NCBI GenBank assembly: GCA_964423205.1
Contig: CAYRDX010000011.1
Coordinates: 1-64,000, forward strand
Length of the DNA: 64,000 nucleotides
Reading direction: 5' to 3'
DNA from: UBA6168 sp964423205
GTDB lineage: Bacteria > Bacteroidota > Bacteroidia > Chitinophagales > Saprospiraceae
The notes under the pieces were generated by a model. The model did no database searches and was not told the origin of the DNA. It was given only the letters and a program-made list of their open reading frames with translations. This document shows positions 43,346 through 52,075 of this stretch, one piece after another; the stretch's first letter is position 1; every line of letters starts with the position of its first letter. A program made the position numbers and the translations under genes.

Positions 43346-45147
43346 AAAACTCCTACATCCTTGTACCCCGCTTTAGCCAATACAGCTGCTCCATACGACA
43401 CCACAAACTGCGACTGCTCCAAAATCTGCACTTCAACTCCTAATTGTTCTTTCAAAATTGTCCTCAGATATGGGTGGTAGGCAATCACACCTCCAATCAT
43501 ATAAAATGGCAATTCGGGGCGTATGCGCATTTTCGCAATCCGCTGTGCAATAGAGAGATATATGCCCTTGGCAATGTTGTCCATGGATGCTCCGTCGAGC
43601 ATCCATTTCATGATTTCGGTTTTGGCGAAAACAGTACAGAAACTGTTCAACTCCTTGTCGTTTGCAGACTGACGTGCCAAGGTGCTCATCTCTTTAATTT
43701 CAATTCCCGCCCGTTCCGCAATCTCCACAAGGAAAGCCCCGGTGCCTGCGGCACATTTGTCGTTAAGATAGAAATTCTCTACCCTACCTGATACATCACA
43801 GTGTATGATTTTTATGTCTTCGCCTCCGAGGTCGAGAATATTTTTTGCCCCATGGTAAAACTCATTTACCCCTATAGCGGCACAGTTGATTTCGGTTTTG
43901 ATGATATCGGAATCGGGGAAGGTTTTTCGGCCATAACCGGTTGCACAGGTGTATTTTACAGGAAACTCGCCGGTTATGGCGCTCATCACGTGTTTGATGG
44001 CAACTTTATCGCGGTTCAGCGTAGGTAGAATGTGCCTGAACACGATGTTATTTTCCTGGTCGATAAGTGTGAACTTGGTATAAGAAGAGCCGAGGTCGAT
44101 GCCGAGAAAACAATCACCGACAGCAGGTTTTATAGAAGCATCTGCCAGTTTTTTCTGGCCATTAACCTGTATGCTAAGTTCGGGCATATAGGCCAGCTTG
44201 CTTTTGTAGGTCATTGCTTTCACCATATTGGTGAATGAGAGGTTCAGCGAAGTGCGGATGTAATGCTTCCGCCCATACTCGACGAACTTGCCGTTGAAAT
44301 GGTCAATTTCAGTCGGCCGGCCATTCATCAAATCCACTGCCATGGATGGGAAGTGGTTGCCACCGTTGCGCAAATAGCGCATCGACCTGCGCACGAAATC
44401 TTCAGGGAAGATGATTTTTTCGGCTGCCGCAATTTCGATGCATTCCACGATGTTCTGCTCTATGAGTTCGGCAGTGTCCGGAATCGACATGGCTTCTGCC
44501 ATGGTCAAGCGCCCAATTCCGCAAATCGGACTAATTGAGGCATTCAAAATGGTTTTTTCCCAACTTCTGCGAATGATTTCAAAAGAGCCGACCGCCTTGG
44601 TGGTTAGTTCAACACTGTTCAACAGATTCGTGATGCCTTCGGCAATATTCACCCTGCTGTCATCCATTGATGCGATGTAGTTGGGAGGTGAGAAGAAGGT
44701 CACTTTCACTACATTTGGCGCATTCAGGTTACCGGCAAAATTGACGATCATCCGCAGAGTGTTTTTCTCCCCAAACACTTTGGCGATGGCATGTTCCGAA
44801 TCAATCCCGTTCTGTGCACAAATCACCGCAAGTTTGCCATCGTTCAAATGCTTGGCGTCTTCTGCCATCGCCGGTGTGTGATAGGTTTTCAGACAGACAA
44901 ACAGAAGGTCAACCTCACCGGGTTCCAATTCTTTCACAGAAGTACAAATCCGGTTGAAGTAGCTGTGCTTTTTATACACATTCTCCAGCCGGACACCTTC
45001 ATTTCGAATCTGATTGATTTTTATCCGGTCGTTATCACAAATTATCACGTCACAACCAGCTTCTTTAAAAAACACTGCCAGGATAAGCCCGATTGGACCT
45101 AATCCTACGACAGCTACACGGTGTTTTATCTCTTCTTTTTGCATCAT
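43300..45147 (-). CDS. Fusion: ketopantoate-reductase-like domain + dehydratase activase
   Basis: A 615-residue two-domain protein in one uninterrupted frame. Residues 9-330 are a PanE/ApbA-type 2-keto-acid reductase: VAVVGLGPIGLILAVFF is the NAD(P) loop, K198 and N202 sit in SWEKTILNAS, and E280 in GRPTEIDHFNGK, so catalytic residues look intact. Residues 345-597 are a BcrAD/HgdC-type ASKHA ATPase: FLGIDLGSSYTKF, LDLGGEDIK, and cluster cysteines C465 (DKCAAGTG) and C504 (FCTVFAKTE). The last 14 residues (YHGDTESTKNHREP) are encoded by a family B repeat. Its ATG overlaps the stop of the HgdB-like gene as ATGA, implying coupled translation. I know of no characterised protein with this domain pair. 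Confidence 0.88.
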   Translation of the reverse strand: MMQKEEIKHRVAVVGLGPIGLILAVFFKEAGCDVIICDNDRIKINQIRNEGVRLENVYKKHSYFNRICTSVKELEPGEVDLLFVCLKTYHTPAMAEDAKHLNDGKLAVICAQNGIDSEHAIAKVFGEKNTLRMIVNFAGNLNAPNVVKVTFFSPPNYIASMDDSRVNIAEGITNLLNSVELTTKAVGSFEIIRRSWEKTILNASISPICGIGRLTMAEAMSIPDTAELIEQNIVECIEIAAAEKIIFPEDFVRRSMRYLRNGGNHFPSMAVDLMNGRPTEIDHFNGKFVEYGRKHYIRTSLNLSFTNMVKAMTYKSKLAYMPELSIQVNGQKKLADASIKPAVGDCFLGIDLGSSYTKFTLIDQENNIVFRHILPTLNRDKVAIKHVMSAITGEFPVKYTCATGYGRKTFPDSDIIKTEINCAAIGVNEFYHGAKNILDLGGEDIKIIHCDVSGRVENFYLNDKCAAGTGAFLVEIAERAGIEIKEMSTLARQSANDKELNSFCTVFAKTEIMKWMLDGASMDNIAKGIYLSIAQRIAKMRIRPELPFYMIGGVIAYHPYLRTILKEQLGVEVQILEQSQFVVSYGAAVLAKAGYKDVGVFYHGDTESTKNHREP

Positions 45148-46373
45148 GCTCTTATTTTCAAACTCTCAATTTGCTCAATGAATGTCTCAATTTTGGTAAC
45201 GCTTTGCCCTTCGCTGAAAAATCGCAGGTCGTTGAGGTCGCCTTCCACAACCAGATATGGGATGCCGGTTTCTTCCTTTAGCCTGAGAGGTAGTCCAAAT
45301 TTGGCATTGGAATTATTAAAACAGGTTTTGGAATCATGGAAGATGATGCCATCACAGCGGTATTCTTCCAGCCAGTTCTTCAGCATCTTCATTTTGGCTT
45401 TTTCGCTCCGGTTGATAAAAATCTGTGTGTAGGCCAAAGCGGAAGATTCAAAGGGGTTGGTTTCATCAAAATCCTCAAAAATCCAGCTGTTACAATAGGT
45501 AGAGGCCACCACTGACGTATTGTTTTGTTTAAAGAGGTCAGAGAGCATCCTCAGCTTTCCCCAGATTGGCATGCCATCCCAAAACAGGCGGCAAGTCTCC
45601 TTCTCTACCTGTCCGATTCCCAATCGTACATTTTCTTCCAATTCTTTCAAGAGCTTTTCGTAATAAACCAAAGCCCGTTCATCACCCCTCATCACGACTA
45701 TGGGTCCCATGTGAATGGTGCCGTCAAAAAAGTTGAGAGGGGCAGGACTGGCTTTTGCAGTTTTCAGGACTTTTTGCCAAAGGTCGCTGGCTTTTTTGCT
45801 CAATCCTATGGTTTCCCTGAACCTGTCGATGTCGAATTTCCGGCCGCTGGCTTTTTCCAATATTGGCAGTATGGCTTTGTGCTGCGCAACCACCAGCTGG
45901 ATTTCATCTTTGGTAACTTCATCCAAATGCCGGGGTGGGTGGATACCGGCAATCGGGCATTGGTATTCTTTTGCATAAAAATGAAACCAGTCTTCCACTT
46001 CACGGCATTGATTAGTATTGTAAACAATTAAATCGGGCTGGGGCATGGCTTCCAAACCGTATTGTTTGGTCATGGGGGTTTTGCCTTTCAGATAGGAGCC
46101 AATATCGCTGGTGGTATAGGAACACACATGATTGGAAAAACCCAGCTTTCCGGCTGCGGGTATGAAATCTGTAGCGGTGCGGGAAGCCCCGAGCAGCGCC
46201 CCATGATTTTCAGGGAAATACACCTCAAATCCAAAACTCCGCAACAGCTCCGCCGGCCCTACACTTGTGCACCAGGCCACTTTATTTTCCGCCTTCTGAA
46301 AGGACTGGAAATAGTCAGTCATCACTTTTTTCAGAAGGTCGGTGGAGCTGATATAGTATTTAGAATCTGTCAT
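45144..46373 (-). CDS. Lone HgdB/BcrC-type 2-hydroxyacyl-CoA dehydratase subunit
   Basis: A 409-residue member of the HgdB/BcrB/BcrC/FldC family. Conserved features are WCTSVGPAELLRSFGFE, cysteines C84 (HVCSYTTSDIG), C123 (NTNQCREVEDWF) and C351 (DSKTCFN), WDGMPIWGKLR, and the C-terminal VEGDLNDLRFFSEGQ. In the family three cysteines bind a 4Fe-4S or double-cubane cluster that takes electrons from the ATP-driven activase. Normally two different subunits pair; here only one is encoded next to its fused activase, as in double-cubane proteins. It lies downstream of the acyl-CoA ligase. Confidence 0.88.
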   Translation of the reverse strand: MTDSKYYISSTDLLKKVMTDYFQSFQKAENKVAWCTSVGPAELLRSFGFEVYFPENHGALLGASRTATDFIPAAGKLGFSNHVCSYTTSDIGSYLKGKTPMTKQYGLEAMPQPDLIVYNTNQCREVEDWFHFYAKEYQCPIAGIHPPRHLDEVTKDEIQLVVAQHKAILPILEKASGRKFDIDRFRETIGLSKKASDLWQKVLKTAKASPAPLNFFDGTIHMGPIVVMRGDERALVYYEKLLKELEENVRLGIGQVEKETCRLFWDGMPIWGKLRMLSDLFKQNNTSVVASTYCNSWIFEDFDETNPFESSALAYTQIFINRSEKAKMKMLKNWLEEYRCDGIIFHDSKTCFNNSNAKFGLPLRLKEETGIPYLVVEGDLNDLRFFSEGQSVTKIETFIEQIESLKIRA

Positions 46374-46389
46374 TAATTAACGGGGGGTT

Positions 46390-46441
46390 CTTTTGATTTA
46401 AGATTTAAGATTATCACGAAAAGGGATAATCTTAAATCAAA
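46390..46441. repeat. Family C dispersed repeat
   Basis: tttgatttaagatttaagattatc and its inverted copy gataatcttaaatcaaaa around cacgaaaagg. It can form a stem of about 18 bp between the ligase and HgdB-like genes. Confidence 0.7.
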
Positions 46442-46467
46442 ACAACACCTTGGCCAATTCCCCTTAC

Positions 46468-48183
46468 TTACACATGAATAACATATACCTCCTCCTTCAC
46501 CTCATTATGCGCACCGTAGAGATTCTCCAAATGCGCTTTATACACTTTCATTACGTTTTTCGGAGCAAGCTTCATGGAAGGCGTAAGTGTGCTCTTTTCA
46601 ATACTCAACTCATCGTCAACAACCGCGGCCGCTCTGATTTTTGCAAACTTTTGTCCGGCACCCAAATTAGCCTGTTTTAAACAACCCTGTAAACATCGGC
46701 CTAATTCCTCCAGATTTCGCGGACAAAAACACCCTTCAAAAGGTGATATTTCAAAGTCCGGTGAATCGAGCAGCTTCTTGTTTGGGAAAATCAGTGCCAC
46801 AGGGTATTCTTTCCCACCACCTTCCACTAAGGCAAACGAGATGTAATGGCACTTGTTCTGAATCAGGGCCTCCATTTCGGTGGGTATTACTTTTTCACCA
46901 TTCGACAATTTGAAAATGCGGTCTTTTCGTGAAATCAACTTTAGTCCAGTATCTGTGAACGCACCCACATCACCTGTTCTGAACCAACCATCGGCGGTGA
47001 AAATGTCTTTGTTGGCCTCCGTATTGTCGTAATACCCCAGCATCACGTTAGGACCCTTCACCAAAATTTCACCCTCATCAGAAAGAGCCAGGCTAACTCC
47101 GGGAATCGGTTTTCCTACTACGCCGCCCTCCCTTTTCAGATTCGGATCGGTGATGGTGCAGCAGGGAGAAGTTTCCGTGAGTCCCCAACCTTCTATTACA
47201 GGAATGTTGCGCTTTTCAAATTCTTTGGACAACAATTCCGGAAGAGGTGAGGCCGCCGTGAAAACAAACTTTAGCCCTGTGTGAAAGAAGAGTTGCTCAG
47301 CATTTTTGCTTTCCTTGGTCATGTCCACAAGTGCCTGATACACCTTTGGTACACTGAAAAAAAGTGTGGGTTGCACCATTGACCAGTTTTCGAAAATCAC
47401 CCTTTCCATTTTGCCAAAACTACTCTCCAGAGCCATGGAGGCACCGTTGTACAGACAGGCGAACATCTCGAAAATTCCGCCAAAGCTATGGTGCCAGGGC
47501 AGGTAGGACAGGAATCTGTCCGATGCATCCACATCCCAAAGTTTACTCATTGAGGCTTGCTGCGATAATATGTTACGGTGGGTTAACTGTACGCATTTAG
47601 GTGTGCCCATGGTACCGGAGGTGTACATATTCAGGCAGATGTCATCAGGCGAAGCATCGTATTTAAGTTCTCCGGGTTCTGATTCCGTTGTCAATAAATC
47701 TGCGAAATGTTGTACTCTGCTGAGGTGTTTACTGGCCTCTGGCTCCGTTTTTTCCAAAACATAAATTCGCTTCACGGAATCGTTATCGCTCAATTCTGCC
47801 AATTGGCGCTCGCCACCGGCAGCTACATAAGTGGCACCAGAATGACTGATGAGCAACTCGGCAGTCTCTTTTTTGAAACCTGCAAAAATGGGCACTACTA
47901 TCCCGCCTGAGGCCATGATAGCCATTTCCAATTGCAGCATCTCAGGTGAGTTGGTGGAGAAAAGCACCATTTTATCGCCCGCCTCAAAACCGTAGTTCCG
48001 GAGATTACTGGCGATGGTTTGCACATTGGTGAAAAACTCACCCCATGAGAGATAGTAATAAGAGTCGCCATCCCTGTGGCCAATCATAGTATGGTGTGGA
48101 CTTCGACTGGCATTATCCCTCAACATGACTGCGATATTGGGAGGAAAATGCCCCAGTATTTTTTCTGAATGGAGTACCTGCAT
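46468..48183 (-). CDS. AMP-forming acyl-CoA ligase
   Basis: A 571-residue ANL-superfamily ligase. MYTSGTMGTPKCVQLTHRN is the P-loop motif, GWGLTETSP the A5 motif, GWFRTGDVG the A7 aspartate region, and the catalytic lysine is in SMKLAPKNVMK. It resembles long-chain acyl-CoA synthetases more than classical benzoate-CoA ligases, so the substrate is uncertain. In this operon it could activate an aromatic acid or a 2-hydroxy acid for the reductase/dehydratase systems on either side. The frame extends to 48294 through a ttgttggttgttag repeat; the ATG at 48183 is chosen. Confidence 0.85.
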   Translation of the reverse strand: MQVLHSEKILGHFPPNIAVMLRDNASRSPHHTMIGHRDGDSYYYLSWGEFFTNVQTIASNLRNYGFEAGDKMVLFSTNSPEMLQLEMAIMASGGIVVPIFAGFKKETAELLISHSGATYVAAGGERQLAELSDNDSVKRIYVLEKTEPEASKHLSRVQHFADLLTTESEPGELKYDASPDDICLNMYTSGTMGTPKCVQLTHRNILSQQASMSKLWDVDASDRFLSYLPWHHSFGGIFEMFACLYNGASMALESSFGKMERVIFENWSMVQPTLFFSVPKVYQALVDMTKESKNAEQLFFHTGLKFVFTAASPLPELLSKEFEKRNIPVIEGWGLTETSPCCTITDPNLKREGGVVGKPIPGVSLALSDEGEILVKGPNVMLGYYDNTEANKDIFTADGWFRTGDVGAFTDTGLKLISRKDRIFKLSNGEKVIPTEMEALIQNKCHYISFALVEGGGKEYPVALIFPNKKLLDSPDFEISPFEGCFCPRNLEELGRCLQGCLKQANLGAGQKFAKIRAAAVVDDELSIEKSTLTPSMKLAPKNVMKVYKAHLENLYGAHNEVKEEVYVIHV

Positions 48184-48286
48184 AATTTCAGATTTATGGT
48201 TTGTGTTGGACTCCAGGATTTGGGTTAGTTGTTTGTTGTTAGTTGTTGGTTGTTGGTTAACATGCATCGATTGACCGAAATCACAA

Positions 48287-49135
48287 TCAAACAATCGCCA
48301 TATTTTCTTTTTTCAGTTTGCGGTAGCGATAGGCACCCCAAAGTGCCGCACCTATTGCGCCAGCATAAATGGAATCGGGATGCGTCTGCAAATCAAAACC
48401 CTTATTGGTCTCTACCAGCCTTTCTTCCAGCGCCTGTACCAGTCCTGCATTCAAAGCCAATCCGCCTGTAAGTGCAATGGGAGAATCCGCCTTCAATGAA
48501 GAAAGAAGAGCCACTATGCGCCCTGCGATTGACAAGTGAATCCCTTTGATGATGTTGGGGGTGGTGATTCCCCTCGATACCATATTTATCACGTCGGTCT
48601 CCGCCAATACCGCACAAATACCCGATGGAACCTCTGGTTTATCTGCACTGATGGAAACCTTTCCCACCTCGCTGATAGCGAGACCGAGATACCGGGAGAT
48701 GTTTTCGACGAACTGGCCAGAACCAGAAGCGCACTGACCCGTCATTTTGTAATCCAATACCCGGGCATGCTCGTTGATTTTCACAGCCCGGACATACAAT
48801 GCCCCCATGTCCACGACGGTTTGCGCTTCGGGGATAAGGTATTTCGCTCCCCGGGCATGGGTGGTCATGCTGTAAAAATGTCCCTTTTTACGGGTCACCA
48901 TTTCACCCTCTCCGGTGGAAGCGAGGTAGGCGAGTTCGGGATAAGTCAGGCCCACCTTCTCAAGGATATAAGACACTAACTCATCGGCCACCTGTGCGGG
49001 GTTCCTCTTTCTGATTTTTTCCGTTTGCTTTTCCAAAATCACAGAAGCTTTCCCGTCAGCGGAATGTTCCATAACGACAGCTTTCACATAACTGCCGCCG
49101 ACATCGACTCCCATGGTGTGTATTGAGTGCTCCAT
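48287..49135 (-). CDS. bcrD: Benzoyl-CoA reductase ATPase subunit BcrD
   Basis: A 282-residue ASKHA ATPase, equal in length to known BcrD/BadG. MGVDVGGSYVKAVVMEH is the phosphate loop, VVDMGALYVRAVKI the second, and C135 (GQCASGSG) and C173 (GICAVLAETD) would bind the 4Fe-4S cluster shared with BcrA. GITTPNIIKGIHLSIAGRI and ALTGGLALNAG follow as in the family. ATP hydrolysis in BcrAD drives low-potential electrons into BcrBC. It is the fourth gene of bcrCBAD. Confidence 0.9.
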   Translation of the reverse strand: MEHSIHTMGVDVGGSYVKAVVMEHSADGKASVILEKQTEKIRKRNPAQVADELVSYILEKVGLTYPELAYLASTGEGEMVTRKKGHFYSMTTHARGAKYLIPEAQTVVDMGALYVRAVKINEHARVLDYKMTGQCASGSGQFVENISRYLGLAISEVGKVSISADKPEVPSGICAVLAETDVINMVSRGITTPNIIKGIHLSIAGRIVALLSSLKADSPIALTGGLALNAGLVQALEERLVETNKGFDLQTHPDSIYAGAIGAALWGAYRYRKLKKENMAIV

Positions 49136-49236
49136 TATTAATTTATTTTCAGGACTCCTTTTTATTAAGTTAAACAGAGTTTCGCTGAGTGGGCGCGGAG
49201 TTTCACAGAGGAGTTTTCGTCATTAATTAGCATCCT

Positions 49237-49330
49237 CCCAGGCCCTTCGAACAATTCGAACAATTCAAACAATTCACCCCGAGTACTCGGGGCAAACTAC
49301 CATCAAACTATTCAAACAACCATCAAACAA
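49237..49330. repeat. Family D repeat with CCCCGAGTACTCGGGG palindrome
   Basis: gaacaattcgaacaattcaaac and ttcaaacaaccatcaaacaac words surround the same 16-bp palindrome that marks family A (49277-49292). The bcrA stop codon lies in it. Confidence 0.75.
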
Positions 49331-50705
49331 CTCTCGCCTTAGCACCCGACAACTCCACAGCCACATTCCTCCGTGCGAACATGGCACCACCCAAGGCTCC
49401 CATAAAAATAGAATCCGTGTGGATGTTTATGGTTAAATCCTTTCCGTAATTTTCGTGTACCATTTCACTCACGTATTTCAACATGGCCTGGTTCCTGGCA
49501 ACTCCACCGGTAAAGGTGAATTCATTGCGGACACCTCCCGAACGAGCCAGCAAGGACATGGCCCGCATGACAATGGCCTTGTGCAGGCCGGCCAATATAT
49601 CCTCCCTTTTCTCGCCAAGATTGAGTAACTCCCTTAACTCCGCACCCGCAAATACGGTGCAGGTAGAACAAATATTGACCTCCTTTTCGGCCTCCAGTGC
49701 CATGGGACCCAATTCATTCAGCGAAATATTCAGCTCATCGGCGATATAACCCAGATAGCGCCCACAACCGGCAGCGCAGCGGTCGTTCATGTGAAAGCTG
49801 GTCACTAATCCATGTTTATCAACCTGTATGGCTTTAGTGTCTTGGCCGCCGATGTCCAGCACTGTTCGGGTATTTGGAAAAACGGCATGGGCACCATAAG
49901 CATGGCAAAGTATTTCGGAACGGATGCACTCCTTCGGAAAAGGTAAAAGTGCCCGGCCATAACCGGTGCCGACCATGTTGGTGATTTCGATATGGGTGTT
50001 GGCAATGTAATCGACATGCTCTCGGAAGGTTTCAGATACCTGCTTATACAAGCCAGCTTCCTCCACCACTACTTTGTCAGAAATGCCGGTGTACTTTTCT
50101 TCCAGCAAGTCCATAGCCTGGTGCACCAGCTCTTTGAAATCGAATTTCACCAGTTCGTTCTCTACCGGATTGATGCTTTTGTCAAAGAGCATCATGAGTT
50201 TCTCAAACCATTCTTTGCCTTTGGAAACAACTCCCTCATGGTATTTCTCACTTACCACATCGCGGAAAAACTGATTCCTGGAACCCATATCACCCTCCAG
50301 GAATTGGCATCGGATTTCCGGTTCCAGCTTATTCATAATGTCGTCAATTCGGTCAAGAACTTGGTCCCGCTGTGCCCCTTCCATCACCAAACGGGCGGTC
50401 TGCCTGAGCTGCAAGTGCAGTTTTATCAGCCTCCTGAAAAACTGGAGATACTGGAAAGCTGCTTCGATGTCGTCCACATATTTTTCATAACCCTTGTGGA
50501 AGTTCATTTCCGTTTTCAGCCGACGTTTCAGCAGGGAAAAACGGGCGTTATAAATGGCATCCTGACGGGCGATTTCGGCTGCAACCTCGTAGTTGGCGCG
50601 GGTATTCGTGATACCGCGACCGATGATTTCATCCTGCTCGTTGATGATGACAGCTTTCGACGTCGTCGAGCCAAGATCCACTCCTAAATAATAGTTCTGT
50701 TTCAT
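49323..50705 (-). CDS. bcrA: Benzoyl-CoA reductase ATPase subunit BcrA
   Basis: A 460-residue ASKHA ATPase. YYLGVDLGSTTSKAVII is the N-terminal phosphate loop. A helical insertion at about 50-235 distinguishes BcrA/BadF from shorter activases. VLDIGGQDTKAIQVD, cysteine C310 (DRCAAGCG) and C349 (CSTCTVFAGAE) complete the core. FTGGVARN is conserved. With BcrD it forms the electron activator of class I benzoyl-CoA reductase. The 7-nt spacing from bcrB implies tight co-expression. Confidence 0.92.
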   Translation of the reverse strand: MKQNYYLGVDLGSTTSKAVIINEQDEIIGRGITNTRANYEVAAEIARQDAIYNARFSLLKRRLKTEMNFHKGYEKYVDDIEAAFQYLQFFRRLIKLHLQLRQTARLVMEGAQRDQVLDRIDDIMNKLEPEIRCQFLEGDMGSRNQFFRDVVSEKYHEGVVSKGKEWFEKLMMLFDKSINPVENELVKFDFKELVHQAMDLLEEKYTGISDKVVVEEAGLYKQVSETFREHVDYIANTHIEITNMVGTGYGRALLPFPKECIRSEILCHAYGAHAVFPNTRTVLDIGGQDTKAIQVDKHGLVTSFHMNDRCAAGCGRYLGYIADELNISLNELGPMALEAEKEVNICSTCTVFAGAELRELLNLGEKREDILAGLHKAIVMRAMSLLARSGGVRNEFTFTGGVARNQAMLKYVSEMVHENYGKDLTINIHTDSIFMGALGGAMFARRNVAVELSGAKARVV

Positions 50706-50712
50706 GCCATCA

Positions 50713-52005
50713 TCAATTTGGTGAGCTGATCATTTTGCGCTGTTCCAGCATTTGGAAGAAGGAGTCCAGCCGGTTTTTGATATTGGAATAGGAAAAATAG
50801 CGCGGGTCAACGAGGTCGGATTCGATAAAGCCTACCGGAATGTCCAGCTTGTTTTCCAGTTCCCGCATCATGAGCAATTGACCGGCTGAGAAAGAATTGC
50901 AGCTTTTAATGGAATTGACCAAAAAGCCATCTGCATGGTATTCTTCAATGCATTTTGCCAGCAAATCGATGCGCTGTGGCAGGTTGAGGTTGGTGTAACA
51001 ATTCATGCAGTACACTGCCAGGCTTTCCAAGGGTTTGTCCGGGTCGTGCCTGAAGCCATAATCGTACACTCCACCCACTTTTGTATATGATGATGCCACT
51101 ACAACAGCACCCATGTCGTAAAAGAGTTTCCAAAACTGCCGGAAATGGGTCCAGTTTGGGGGGCCTTCCACCACGAGACGAAATCGCTCCTCTGTCATTT
51201 CCCCTTCCGGCGTAACAGGACCGAGTCCTTTGGCTACCCGCTCCTCCACTTCTCTGAGCAGTGTTTCATAATAAGTCACGGCTTCCAAAGAGCCACGGAA
51301 ACCCGCATTGATGGGGCCGATGTAATACACACCGGCAAAATAGGCATCAATGGGGGAAGGCCTGTTGCGAGTGGTATCGAAAATCTGCTGTATGAGGCTT
51401 CCGGTTTTCTGGGAATTGACCAGTATCTGCTTCATTTTGGCCTCATCGTACTTCATACCTGATACTTTTTCCATTTTAGGAATGACCTCCTCCTCCAACT
51501 GCCGCACCATGTAATCAATCATCTCCTGAGTCACCTGGCCATTCTCCTGATAAGGTGTATGCAACATGGCCACTTCGGCATTGGGGTAAAGGCGGTTCAG
51601 GTTTTCGAACCATTTCATAAAAGTGAAACAGCCGGTATAACTCAGCAGCAACAGGTCAGGGTCGGGCAACTTCTGACCAGTAGGGCCGATGTTGCCGTTG
51701 AGCAGCATGCCTATGTCGCATTTTACATAAGTACAGACGTCCTCGGAGAAGCCTATTTTCTCAGCATCGCGAATGTAATCGCCGGAGCGCTTGCGCATGC
51801 CCGATTGAAGGGCATTAATTTCTGGATACACCGGCACCATATCGAATGCAAGGATGAGCTCCGAAATATTGCCGGGCACGAAAGTGTACACCACTTTCTT
51901 TCCCTTTTCCCGGGCAGTGGTGAGGTCGTCAAACTGCCTCGCTATCATCTCCTTTTGCAGGAGCATGCTTTGTTCCTTTACTACTTCTTTTGTGGCGTTG
52001 GACAT
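50713..52005 (-). CDS. bcrB: Benzoyl-CoA reductase subunit BcrB
   Basis: A 430-residue HgdA/BcrB-type subunit of the electron-accepting module. Cysteines C91 and C96 (EDVCTYVKCDIG), C126 (SYTGCFTFMKWFE) and one in NSIKSCNSFSAGQ are candidate cluster ligands, and VVEGPPNWTHFRQFWKLFYD and ESDLVDPRYFS are family motifs. With BcrC it binds and reduces benzoyl-CoA to the 1,5-dienoyl-CoA. Length fits BcrB/BadE. It follows bcrC after a 70-nt gap containing a strong hairpin. Confidence 0.92.
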   Translation of the reverse strand: MSNATKEVVKEQSMLLQKEMIARQFDDLTTAREKGKKVVYTFVPGNISELILAFDMVPVYPEINALQSGMRKRSGDYIRDAEKIGFSEDVCTYVKCDIGMLLNGNIGPTGQKLPDPDLLLLSYTGCFTFMKWFENLNRLYPNAEVAMLHTPYQENGQVTQEMIDYMVRQLEEEVIPKMEKVSGMKYDEAKMKQILVNSQKTGSLIQQIFDTTRNRPSPIDAYFAGVYYIGPINAGFRGSLEAVTYYETLLREVEERVAKGLGPVTPEGEMTEERFRLVVEGPPNWTHFRQFWKLFYDMGAVVVASSYTKVGGVYDYGFRHDPDKPLESLAVYCMNCYTNLNLPQRIDLLAKCIEEYHADGFLVNSIKSCNSFSAGQLLMMRELENKLDIPVGFIESDLVDPRYFSYSNIKNRLDSFFQMLEQRKMISSPN

Positions 52006-52035
52006 TAGTTATATTTTTTTGCCAACTGAAAGGTA

Positions 52036-52066
52036 GTGAGGGTGTGACTCCAAGTCACGCCCTCAC
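52036..52066. other. Long hairpin between bcrC and bcrB
   Basis: GTGAGGGTGTGACT pairs with AGTCACGCCCTCAC as a 14-bp stem with one G-T pair and a 3-nt loop, 10 bp after the bcrC stop. On the minus strand it is not followed directly by a U-run, so it is more likely an mRNA-processing or stability element than a full terminator. Confidence 0.7.
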
Positions 52067-52075
52067 TTTTCGCTT

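Noticed and set aside
45144..46373. A second copy of BcrB or BcrC
   Set aside because: It lacks a paired second subunit and carries HgdB-type features (WDGMPIWGKLR, VEGDLNDLRFFSEGQ); it is treated as a separate system with its fused activase.
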